Assembly (NCBI GenBank): GCA_002313895.1 | Contig: DCAW01000136.1 | Location: forward strand, 541 to 11,421 | Length of the DNA: 10,881 nucleotides | Origin: Dehalococcoidia bacterium UBA1123 | GTDB lineage: Bacteria; Chloroflexota; Dehalococcoidia; Lucifugimonadales; UBA1123 | Reading direction: 5' to 3' | Shown here: positions 1-6,456 of the stretch, in pieces | Layout: the number at the start of each line of letters is the position of its first letter | How positions within the stretch are numbered: position 1 is the stretch's first letter | Program-made: the position numbers and the translations under genes | Notes under the pieces: model-generated | Told to the model about the DNA's origin: nothing | Databases searched by the model: none | What the model saw: the letters and a program-made list of their open reading frames with translations, nothing else

Positions 1-352
1 ACAGTGAACAAAATGACCATGTATAACCTGAATAGTTTAAAAAGGCCCCGACCGACGCAAGATATGACGAGCGTCGTCGAACAAGCGTTGCCCTCAATAT
101 CCGCACATCAGCGTATAGACGCCGAGACATTTGGAGAGTCCGCCAGCAGATAGGGATCAGGCAAAATATAGCCGATTTTAAGAGCCTTGGTGCTGAGCAA
201 GCCCCGGGCTCTTTTGTTTACACGGCGCATGCCGGACGCGGTAGCGTCAACAAAACTACACAGCAGATCGAACTTTAACAACTGAATAGGCGGCATCGAG
301 AAACCGATGCTGTCAGAAAACATAGCAAGGGAGCGGTGAGGAAGAGGCTTAC
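1..352. other. Left-end region without a convincing gene
   Basis: No reading frame here has a supported start or a recognisable product. A 71-codon minus-strand frame (323 to 108) exists but has no Shine-Dalgarno sequence upstream of its ATG and no family I recognise. The stretch lies on the 5' side of the tRNA-Asn 3' half at 353-398, so it is where an integrated element would be expected to end. I see no integrase fragment in it. Confidence 0.4.
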
Positions 353-398
353 TTCGCCTGTTAAGCGAGACGTCGCCGGTTCGAATCCGGCTGCGACA
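353..398 (+). tRNA. 3' half of a tRNA-Asn (anticodon GTT), 5' half missing
   Basis: The anticodon arm is TTCGC (353-357), loop CTGTTAA (358-364) and GCGAG (365-369), with anticodon GTT at 360-362. A 5-nt variable region follows. The T arm is GCCGG (375-379), TTCGAAT (380-386) and CCGGC (387-391). The 3' acceptor strand TGCGACA (392-398) ends in the A72 expected for bacterial tRNA-Asn, but the next base is C rather than the usual discriminator G, and no CCA follows. The partner acceptor strand TGTCGCA is absent upstream. A D-arm-like GAGC/GCTT pairing (331-350) has an oversized loop, and the bases before it do not pair with the acceptor. It is most likely a 3' scar left by integration into a tRNA-Asn gene, or a decayed pseudo-tRNA. 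Confidence 0.7.
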
Positions 399-401
399 CT
401 T

Positions 402-629
402 CGTAACTCAGTAGTCGAGCATCTAACAGTCTCTCCGAATTTCTCTGACTTGCTGCGATGAAAAATCTAAATGCTTGCAACCCGACCGTGCAGTAAGTCG
501 AGAGCTACTTCGGTTTTCGGCAGTTCGACTCCGTCTAATGGATCCGATCAGTTCGCTCTGACGGATCAATAACAACAACCTCTCAGCAGCATCACGGTCA
601 GATTCACGAACAATTAACAAAACCCCAAA
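402..629. other. Intergenic stretch, no gene recognised
   Basis: A 65-codon minus-strand frame (620 to 423) is open but resembles nothing I recognise, and I do not call it. A weak D-arm-like string follows the tRNA-Asn fragment at about 404-421, but it has no matching acceptor or anticodon arm. Confidence 0.4.
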
Positions 630-657
630 GCTGACAGCTAACGGCTGACAGCCTTGA
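630..657. repeat. 7-bp tandem repeat, GCTGACA type
   Basis: Units read GCTGACA (630-636), GCTAACG (637-643), GCTGACA (644-650) and GCCTTGA (651-657), the last one degenerate. The arrangement also creates two interrupted palindromes, AGCTGACAGCT (629-639) and GGCTGACAGCC (643-653). A related heptad array lies at 6421-6455, also just downstream of a minus-strand gene. Confidence 0.6.
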
Positions 658-666
658 CGTACCCCG

Positions 667-689
667 GCGGCTCAGCAGCAAAGAGCCGC
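667..689 (-). terminator. GC-rich hairpin downstream of the alpha/beta hydrolase
   Basis: GCGGCTC (667-673) pairs perfectly with GAGCCGC (683-689) across a 9-nt loop. It lies 42 bp beyond the stop of the minus-strand hydrolase gene, where a terminator is expected. No T-run follows on the minus strand, so it is not a classical intrinsic terminator. It may stabilise the 3' end of the transcript. Confidence 0.35.
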
Positions 690-730
690 GGGCCGTTCTG
701 TCAGCTTCGATGTTCAGGCTGAGCCACACG

Positions 731-1525
731 CTATCCATCGGTGGCTAGCGGCATGACCTCCGTTAGGAATCGATGCACATGGTCGTTGAACACGTCGGGC
801 TGCTCGTAGTAAACCGAGTGTCCCGCCTCCGGCATTGTGATGAGCCTCGACTGGGGGACCAGCGACGCCGCGATCTCGATAGTCTTCGGAGCAATCAGTG
901 CATCTTCCTCTCCCACAATGTACAGGATCGGAACGCCTGACTCTGTGAGACGTTCATGGGTCGATCCTTGATATCCAGGCGGCACCGTCAGGAAATCGGG
1001 ATCATGCTTTGGGTTGAGACGCATAAATTGCCTGTAGAGGAAAGCCATCTCCGGTTTGGACGCGGCGAAGCCCAGCGAAAGCGCTCTCAGAGCGCCCGGC
1101 GGCCGGTCCGGTTTGCGGTTCTGATGTCCGTCTCGGACGAGTCTCGCCTCGTTGTTGACCGAGCCGCCGTTCGATCCTGACAGGACCAGGCCCCAGACTC
1201 GTCCGGGGTTCCGTAGCGTGAAACCCACTCCGGCGCGGCCTCCCATCGAATGCGCGACAATGGCCGTTCGTTCCACGCCCAGATGGTCGAGCAGGCCCTT
1301 GAGGTCGTCCGCGAAGGCGGCTCGACCCTTGGGCTCGGATTCGTCTTTTGTCAGCCCGAAGCTTCGATGGTCGAAGATTATGCACATGTAATGCTTCGAG
1401 AAGAACGGCATCTGCTGCCACCACGCCAAGTGGTTTCCACCAGACCCATGAGCGAACACGACGGCTGGCCCGCTGCCGTGGGTCTCGTAGTAGATATCCG
1501 TTCCGTTTACGCTTGCGAAGGGCAT
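731..1525 (-). CDS. Alpha/beta-fold hydrolase
   Basis: A 264-residue protein, normal length for a single-domain alpha/beta hydrolase. Near the N terminus is the pair of strands typical of the fold, then the oxyanion-hole motif HGSGG (26-30). The nucleophile is Ser93 in AHSMGG (91-96), the likely acid is Asp208 in GEEDAL, and the catalytic His is His236 in AGHS. The cap region lies at about residues 125-190. There is no signal peptide, so it is probably cytoplasmic. The substrate cannot be told; relatives include esterases, haloperoxidase-like proteins and C-C bond hydrolases. I chose the ATG at 1525 because GAGGA lies 5 nt upstream and homologues of this type start at this point. An in-frame ATG at 1573 would add 16 residues and also has GAGG upstream. 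The gene stands alone, 285 bp downstream of the DUF6946-like gene. Confidence 0.9.
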   Translation of the reverse strand: MPFASVNGTDIYYETHGSGPAVVFAHGSGGNHLAWWQQMPFFSKHYMCIIFDHRSFGLTKDESEPKGRAAFADDLKGLLDHLGVERTAIVAHSMGGRAGVGFTLRNPGRVWGLVLSGSNGGSVNNEARLVRDGHQNRKPDRPPGALRALSLGFAASKPEMAFLYRQFMRLNPKHDPDFLTVPPGYQGSTHERLTESGVPILYIVGEEDALIAPKTIEIAASLVPQSRLITMPEAGHSVYYEQPDVFNDHVHRFLTEVMPLATDG

Positions 1526-1752
1526 ATTCGTCCTCGCGACCTTGAGAGAGATTACGGCTTGGGCGACTGGCATTCCAACGCCTCGACGCCTGTCTGCGCC
1601 AAACCCATACTATCACCAGATCAAACGCGAGACATTGCCTGTTCATCATCGCCGGCGAATGACGAACCGATCCACATAATGAAGGAGGTCAATTGGAGGC
1701 ATTCGCAGAATTCGGACTAGACAGAACTATCTCGGGCATCATGTTCTCTACC

Positions 1753-1776
1753 ATGTAATGTTTTGCGGCATTACGT
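1753..1776. other. Stem-loop between the DUF6946-like gene and the hydrolase
   Basis: GTAATG (1755-1760) pairs with CATTAC (1769-1774) across an 8-nt loop. The stem extends by a T-G wobble and an A-T pair. On the minus strand it lies about 35 bp after the stop of the DUF6946-like gene. No T-run follows. It could act as a processing site or a weak terminator. Confidence 0.3.
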
Positions 1777-1810
1777 CTCACGCCGTCTTCAAGGTTTGGC
1801 GGATAAGTCA

Positions 1811-2523
1811 CTAGGACGATTGGGGAGAGCGGCGCCCTTGGTCTCTTACCCAGCCGATATATAGGTTTGTCTCGTTGAATCTCGACCGCAGCGTAGGGCG
1901 CCTGGGAATGTGCACAATTGAATCAACTTCAACTTTCGCCCCAAAGAGCGCGACGAACTGTTCGAAATCATCAAACCCCTCATCCGTCTGGCTGAACAAA
2001 TGAATCATCGTCAGTGCGTGTGACGCGTTAAATTTTTCTGCTTCGATCAAGGCCAACGCGGTTCGGTGGAGGAGTTGATAGCGAAAGTTATCGACATCTG
2101 AAGGGTTAAGTCCAAGACAATCACAGAGGTATTGTAATCGTTCACCTTTTCTTGAAGGCGGGGCGCTTTCCATCCAGACACTATCTTGTCGAAAGGTTCC
2201 GATACCTTGTCCTCCACCGTAATGGACACAAGATTTCCGGCTGACTTGGCGAGCACGAAGATGTCACTCCGAGAGGCGCGTCTGCCATATGGCAGTGGTG
2301 TCTCATACTCAGGAATCGCGAGCAACCTCTCAATCGTTCGGGACACCTCCAACCCAGAACTCTCAAACACAGACATAACTTTGCGGGGAAATTCGTTCGG
2401 ATATTCCATCCATGCGTACGCTAACTCTTTGGCGGAGTAGCCAGTGCGCCAATGTTTGACTGGATCGGCAAGAAGTCTTTGCCTGTCATCAGGAGAGTCA
2501 GCCGGCACATATATTTTGGTCAA
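1811..2523 (-). pseudogene. DUF6946-like protein with PD-(D/E)XK-like core, frameshifted
   Basis: Two overlapping frames together make one protein of about 237 residues. The first (2523 to about 2170) starts at TTG with GAGGA 6 nt upstream and carries features I recall for this family: a KHWRTGYSA segment (24-32), then Asp87 and Glu104-x-Lys106 in VEDKV, the spacing of a PD-(D/E)XK nuclease-like active site. After Trp118 the homologous sequence continues in another frame (SRKGERLQYL, then RYQLLHRTALALIEAEKF), to a stop at 1811. Joining the frames needs one extra G at about 2170-2171 (TGG GAA instead of TGGAA), so it is a one-base loss in a G run. Left uncorrected, the first frame runs on to 2047 with unrelated sequence. 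The family's function is unknown to me, and the nuclease-like reading comes from the residue pattern. It may be a real pseudogene or a sequence error. Confidence 0.75.
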
Positions 2524-2635
2524 CGCAGTTCCTCTTCATCCGACTTCAAGTGCAGATGTGACAGGCCTGAACCTAAAAACCCCATGGTAACAGGCAATCC
2601 CATCGTTTATGCTCGCTCGCCATTCAACCCGCCAA

Positions 2636-2664
2636 TTGACACGTCCGATACCCCCAACTACACT
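2636..2664 (+). promoter_or_regulatory. Sigma-70-type promoter for the aldolase gene
   Basis: A perfect -35 TTGACA (2636-2641) is followed by a 17-bp spacer and TACACT (2659-2664), which matches TATAAT at four of six positions. Transcription would start near 2671, giving a leader of about 38 nt before the ATG at 2709. The gene upstream is on the opposite strand, so a promoter is needed here. Confidence 0.55.
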
Positions 2665-2708
2665 CGTGCCGTTCCGAATACAAAAGATTCCAATTCGAGG
2701 CAGACGAT

Positions 2709-3458
2709 ATGACAGAGTTGCGAGAGAATAAGACCAAAAAGAAACTGGAGCGGGGCGAGGTTGCGACCATGCTGATGGGCGGGCACAACTCGCCGGATAT
2801 GGTGGACTTTCTCGGGCAGTTCGGGTTCGACTCCATCCTCATAGAGGGCGAGCACGGGCCGGTGGATTTCGGCCACATCTCAGACCTGAGTCGGGCCTGC
2901 GACCTGTGGGGCATGACGTCTGTGGTCAGGGTGAACCTCAACCTGCCGGGCGTCATCTACCGCACCTTCGATCTGGGAGCGCAGGGCGTCATGATCCCTC
3001 ACGTGAACACGATTGAGGACGCTCGCGCCGTGGTGGACGCCTCCAAGTACGGCCCCATCGGGCATCGCGGCGCTGCCGGAGGTCGGCAGGGTTACGGGGT
3101 GGAGGATTACGTTCACAAGGCCAACGACGAAACGCTGGTCACCGTCCTAATCGAGGACATCGTAGCTATCAACAACCTGGAGGAGATCGTCACCGTAGAA
3201 CACATCGACGTGTTCTACGTCGCCCCAGGTGACCTGGCCCAGAGCATGAACCTGACGGGCCAGACTTCCCATCCCGACGTTCGGGCAGAGGTGGACCGGG
3301 GCATCGCGACCATCGTGGATGCGGGCAAGGTCGCGGGCATGCTGGTCAACGACTCGACGGTCGATGACTACCTGCGCAAGGGAGTCCGGTTCGTCGGAAT
3401 CCCCTGGGGGCCGTGGTTGGCCTCCGGCGCAAAGACATTTTTGGACAGACTGCCCTAA
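2709..3458 (+). CDS. HpcH/HpaI-family aldolase (2-oxo-acid aldolase type)
   Basis: A 249-residue class II, metal-dependent aldolase of the HpcH/HpaI/citrate-lyase-beta barrel family, typical in length (about 250-260). Compared with HpcH, the expected catalytic residues are visible: His49 in EGEHGP, Arg74 in VVRVN, and the metal ligands Glu149 in LIED and Asp175 in APGDLAQS. The reaction should be reversible cleavage of a 2-oxo-4-hydroxy acid to pyruvate or a related oxo acid plus an aldehyde. The exact substrate cannot be read; hydroxy-ketoheptanedioate and dehydro-deoxyglucarate aldolases are the known relatives. No signal peptide, so cytoplasmic. The ATG at 2709 has GAGG 8 nt upstream. It is the first gene of a short transcript, with nnrE beginning 21 bp after its stop. 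Confidence 0.92.
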   Translation: MTELRENKTKKKLERGEVATMLMGGHNSPDMVDFLGQFGFDSILIEGEHGPVDFGHISDLSRACDLWGMTSVVRVNLNLPGVIYRTFDLGAQGVMIPHVNTIEDARAVVDASKYGPIGHRGAAGGRQGYGVEDYVHKANDETLVTVLIEDIVAINNLEEIVTVEHIDVFYVAPGDLAQSMNLTGQTSHPDVRAEVDRGIATIVDAGKVAGMLVNDSTVDDYLRKGVRFVGIPWGPWLASGAKTFLDRLP

Positions 3459-3479
3459 CAACGCCTACAGGAGTTTCAG

Positions 3480-3896
3480 GTGATTGCTGTGACCCAAAAC
3501 TCGAACATTCCTTTCATTACCACTGATCAGATGCGTGAGGTGGATCGAGCAATGATGGAGGACTACGGGATAGACCTGGCAAAGATGATGGAAAATGCCG
3601 GCCGCGAGTTGGCCCATCTAGCCAGAAGTCGGTTTCTCGGGGGCAACCCTAAAGGGAAGCGGGTGGCGGTGCTGGCAGGGACGGAAGGCAGCGGAGGAGG
3701 AGGGCTTATGTGCGCCCGACGGCTCAACAACTGGGGAGCAAATGTCACCGTGTGGCTATCATCGCCAACAGAACGACTCACTGAGGTTCCGAGACACCAG
3801 CTATCGATCCTGGAGCGCATGGGCGTTCCGATCAACTCACCGTCGGAGAGAGGTATCCTACATTCCTGGCGATCTCCGGGAGCGCCGGGTCTGTGA
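3480..3896 (+). pseudogene. NAD(P)H-hydrate epimerase, YjeF N-terminal domain, 3'-truncated
   Basis: The product matches the start of the YjeF_N domain: the ITTDQMREVDR segment (13-23), MENAG (37-41), the glycine-rich loop GTEGSGGGG (67-75) and the ARRLNNWGA helix (79-87). The full domain is about 220-240 residues. Homology stops at about residue 119 (nt 3836), after MGVPIN, so the second half with the catalytic Asp region is lost. The last 19 or so residues before the stop at 3896 look unrelated. The family repairs damaged NADHX/NADPHX by epimerisation, and this copy should be inactive. The start is GTG at 3480 with GGAG 6-7 nt upstream, 21 bp after the aldolase stop, so it was probably co-transcribed. 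The break coincides with the truncated end of the NTPase gene coming from the other side. Confidence 0.8.
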
Positions 3897-4721
3897 CTGG
3901 GTCGTCTCTCCGCGTTCTGGAGATCAGGAGCCTGATGGCGTCATCTTCCTCAAGAACATCCAGAGGAAGAAAGGCAACTGTGTTCGGAATGAGGCCTGCG
4001 TTGTTTTGCCTGGTGATGATGAGAAGTCGGACAGCACCTGCACGGTTTACCAGGGAGTTCACCATGTTCAGGTCTCCCAAGTCGTCGATCACCCACATGG
4101 TCTGATCTGGAAGCGATCTCAGCGCCGCTTCGACCTCGGCTGAGATATCGTCGTCGCTCCGCCCTTCCACGTCGATGTTCATGTTCTGGGACAGAGCAAC
4201 CAGAGTCTGATCGACGTCGGAGCCTGCGGCGCTCCAGAATCCGTCACAGTCCAGCGTGTGGGTGAACTCGGCAGCGAGCCGGGTCTTGCCAGAGCCTGCG
4301 CCACCGAAATGACAACTGCCCTGCGGGCCTCGAAGGCTTGTGTGACCCTGTCGATACCCGCTTGTCTCCCCAGGAATCCGTCTCCCAATGATTGCGGCCT
4401 CCCCATCCAGTAGCGGATGAGACTATCTTGGGAACCCGCAGGCTCGGTGTGGACCACAACAGTTTGAGATTGTTGAGCAGTCTGAACAAGAGCGACATCA
4501 AGCGTAATTGGAGGCGGTGGCGAATCGGATTTTCTTGATATCAACATCACCATCGCGGCAACGATCAAATCTCCAAGCAATATCGCGCCTGTGGTGAACG
4601 AGACGATATCAACCCAAACAGGCCACGAGGGGGAGGTACGATATAGGTTCGTCACACTAGCGGTTATGAGCGCCAACCCAATCAGGCCAAAAACGGAAGC
4701 AGCGATTCCCAGTTTTTGCAT
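3832..4721 (-). pseudogene. Membrane-anchored STAND/NB-ARC-like NTPase, frameshifted and 3'-truncated
   Basis: The first frame (from ATG 4721) has two hydrophobic segments at about residues 3-26 and 34-62, then a linker, then a GDGFLGRQAGIDRV segment like the start of STAND NTPase domains. After Ser139 the reading continues in another frame with Walker A GGAGSGKT (nt 4282-4305), Walker B WVIDDLGD, a sensor-1-like LLIITRQ, and LPLDVLEEDDAIRLL as in NB-ARC proteins. Adding one G at about 4305 (TCG GGT instead of TCGGT) joins the frames. The protein ends about 290 residues in, at RNVGYL, with no winged-helix or sensor repeats, and a stop comes at once. STAND proteins are signal-sensing switches, some in immunity or cell death; no role can be assigned here. 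AGGT lies 7 nt before the start. The gene follows the amidase by 97 bp on the same strand. Confidence 0.7.
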
Positions 4722-4818
4722 GCGCTGACCTGTCAGAGTACTGAGTCAGCTTACCATATCATTATTTGAGTCGGAATAAACTCACGTCAGGTGCCAGAGT
4801 GTTTCTTGACAAGATGTT

Positions 4819-6243
4819 CTAGGCAGAAGTTCGAGGCTCCAGAGGAACACTCTCGCTGATACCCACCTCCTGCTCGAAGGCTGAGGCCACCGACAGCAAG
4901 TAGGCTTCCTCCTTCCAGGGAGCCATGATCTGGACTCCGACTGGAAGGCCGGACTCGGTGAATCCGCAGGGGACCGATATGATGGGGCATCCTGTGAGGG
5001 TCAGGGCGAAGGTCATGAGGAGCCAGCCTATGTAGGTGGGAAGCTCCACACCCTCCACCTCGGTCAGGAACCTGATGTCGACGTCGAAGGGCGGCGTCAG
5101 GACAGTGGGACATACCAGCACGTCGTAGGTCTCGAAGAATCGGGCCGTGCGGTTGATGATGCCGCCTCTAGCGACCTCGGCAAGGCCAATCTGTTCCGGG
5201 GTGAGGCTCAGACCGTGCTCGATGTTCCAGATAACCTCGTCCTTGAGCAGGTCTCGATGATCAGCGAGCAGCCTTCCGACGCCGGCAACGTATTGTGTGC
5301 CCCTCAGGGTCTGGAAGGTATCTTCTGCGTCGCCAAGGTCGATAGTCGCTTCGTCCACCCGACTGCCCATGCCCTCGAAGGTGGATACTGCCAGACGGCC
5401 AACCTCGACGACTGATGAGTCGACTGTCGCGATGCCCAGATTAGAGGTATAGGCCACTCGCGCTGGAACAGCAGGGGTATCTGCCGAGTCAACGAAACTG
5501 GTTTCTGGAGACGGCAGGCTCAGCGGGTCCCATTTGTACGAGCCTGACTGGGCGTCGAGCAATAGAGCAACGTCTCCGACATTCCGACCCATTGGCCCTT
5601 CCACCGACAGCGTGCCGTAAGGATCGGCGCGCGGGCCGTGGGCGACCCGTCCCGGAGTTGGTCTCAGTCCGACGACCGAGCAGAAGCTGGCTGGAATCCG
5701 AAGACTGCCCCCCAGGTCGCTGCCTGTAGCCAGCCAAATCTGGCCCGCCGCAAGCGCGGCCCCGGAGCCTCCCGACGAGCCTCCGCAGGTAAGGTCGGTG
5801 TTCCAAGGATTGCGAGTCTTCCCGAAAACTTCATTAAAGGTGTTGGCTCCGGCTCCGAATTCCGGGGTGTTGGACTTCGCCAGCACCACGCCGCCCCGCG
5901 ACTCGATGTTAGTCACCAGCCTGTCCGACGTTTTGGGAACATGGTTAGCATATATAGGCGAACCTCTGGTCGATCGCACGCCTGCCACATCTTTCAAATC
6001 CTTGATCGCCACTGGCAAACCGTGGAGTTGCCCTCGTGAAGTATCGTTATCCGATTGCATCTCCATCAGTCTTTGGGCGTGTTGTCGGGCGCGGTCCGCG
6101 CATATCGTGGGCAGGGCATTGATCGCGCCATCAGTCTGTTCGATGCGCTCCAGCGCTGCGTTGATAAGCTCAAGAGGAGACACTTTCTTGTTTTTCAGTA
6201 AGTCAACCGCCTGTCGAGCGGTCAGTTTCACAACGTCGTTCAC
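4819..6243 (-). CDS. Amidase-signature family hydrolase
   Basis: A 474-residue enzyme, usual for the family (450-500). The Ser-cisSer-Lys triad is visible with the same spacing as in fatty acid amide hydrolase: Lys81 in PVAIKD, Ser156 in CGGSSGGS and nucleophile Ser180 in GSDLGGSLR. The C-terminal VGVQIMAP segment is also typical. It hydrolyses a carboxylic amide to acid and ammonia or amine, in the cytoplasm; the substrate is not evident. GatA of the tRNA amidotransferase belongs to the same family, but gatB or gatC neighbours are absent, so a stand-alone amidase is more likely. The start is GTG at 6243, chosen because AAGGA lies 6 nt upstream. It follows panB on the same strand after 213 bp containing several repeats, so it may have its own promoter. 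Confidence 0.93.
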   Translation of the reverse strand: MNDVVKLTARQAVDLLKNKKVSPLELINAALERIEQTDGAINALPTICADRARQHAQRLMEMQSDNDTSRGQLHGLPVAIKDLKDVAGVRSTRGSPIYANHVPKTSDRLVTNIESRGGVVLAKSNTPEFGAGANTFNEVFGKTRNPWNTDLTCGGSSGGSGAALAAGQIWLATGSDLGGSLRIPASFCSVVGLRPTPGRVAHGPRADPYGTLSVEGPMGRNVGDVALLLDAQSGSYKWDPLSLPSPETSFVDSADTPAVPARVAYTSNLGIATVDSSVVEVGRLAVSTFEGMGSRVDEATIDLGDAEDTFQTLRGTQYVAGVGRLLADHRDLLKDEVIWNIEHGLSLTPEQIGLAEVARGGIINRTARFFETYDVLVCPTVLTPPFDVDIRFLTEVEGVELPTYIGWLLMTFALTLTGCPIISVPCGFTESGLPVGVQIMAPWKEEAYLLSVASAFEQEVGISESVPLEPRTSA

Positions 6244-6256
6244 GTTTCGTCCTTAA

Positions 6257-6287
6257 GTGTCAGGTTGTCAGGCGATAAGGTATCAGG
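6257..6287. repeat. 8-bp tandem repeat upstream of the amidase start
   Basis: Units are GTGTCAGG (6257-6264), TTGTCAGG (6265-6272), the degenerate CGATAAGG (6273-6280) and TATCAGG (6281-6287). The array begins 14 bp upstream of the amidase GTG, so it would lie in the leader or promoter region. Confidence 0.5.
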
Positions 6288-6337
6288 TTTTGACGATTCG
6301 AGCATGGGACGAACACGAGTGAAGTGTCTGCTCGTGG

Positions 6338-6358
6338 GTAGAACACGCGTTATTCTAC
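6338..6358. repeat. Short inverted repeat between panB and the amidase
   Basis: GTAGAA (6338-6343) pairs with TTCTAC (6353-6358) across 9 nt. It lies beside the larger hairpin repeat at 6365-6393. It could be part of a composite structured element or chance. Confidence 0.35.
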
Positions 6359-6364
6359 ATGCGA

Positions 6365-6393
6365 CCAGATGCTTCGCTACGACTCAGCATGGC
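6365..6393. repeat. Hairpin repeat, copy 1 (of two in the window)
   Basis: It begins CCAGATGCTTCG and ends CTCAGCATGGC, matching the copy at 9859-9889 over both flanks while the centre differs. The outer stem is ATGCT (6369-6373) with AGCAT (6386-6390). In the other copy the same stem is ATTCT with AGAAT, so the third pair is G-C here and T-A there. This compensatory change supports a folded element. Short intergenic palindromes of this kind resemble REP-like elements. Confidence 0.6.
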
Positions 6394-6420
6394 GGGCGCT
6401 GTTCCATCAACATGGACACG

Positions 6421-6455
6421 GCTGATTGCTGGAAGCTGACGGCTGAACGCTCTCC
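6421..6455. repeat. 7-bp tandem repeat, GCTGAxx type, next to the panB stop
   Basis: Units are GCTGATT (6421), GCTGGAA (6428), GCTGACG (6435), GCTGAAC (6442) and the degenerate GCTCTCC (6449-6455), in perfect 7-bp register. The array ends 2 bp from the panB stop codon. It shares its unit with the array at 630-657. Confidence 0.6.
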
Positions 6456-6456
6456 C

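Noticed and set aside
108..323. 71-codon minus-strand frame at the left end as a gene
   Set aside because: No ribosome binding site, no recognisable domain, and it lies in a region that looks non-coding.
353..460. Permuted or intron-split tRNA, using the D-arm-like string at about 404-421 or upstream sequence as the 5' half
   Set aside because: No acceptor strand TGTCGCA and no 5' anticodon half were found on either side within the available sequence.
1002..1649. A 215-codon minus-strand frame overlapping the alpha/beta hydrolase
   Set aside because: It is rich in Arg, Pro and Ser, as out-of-frame GC-rich sequence is, and the hydrolase frame carries a complete catalytic triad.
2160..2180. 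Programmed -1 frameshift in the DUF6946-like gene
   Set aside because: No X XXY YYZ slippery heptamer or obvious downstream structure is present; a base loss explains it more simply.
4819..6243. GatA subunit of the Asp/Glu-tRNA amidotransferase
   Set aside because: The family signature is shared, but gatB and gatC are not adjacent and the neighbours are metabolic. Not excluded, only less likely.
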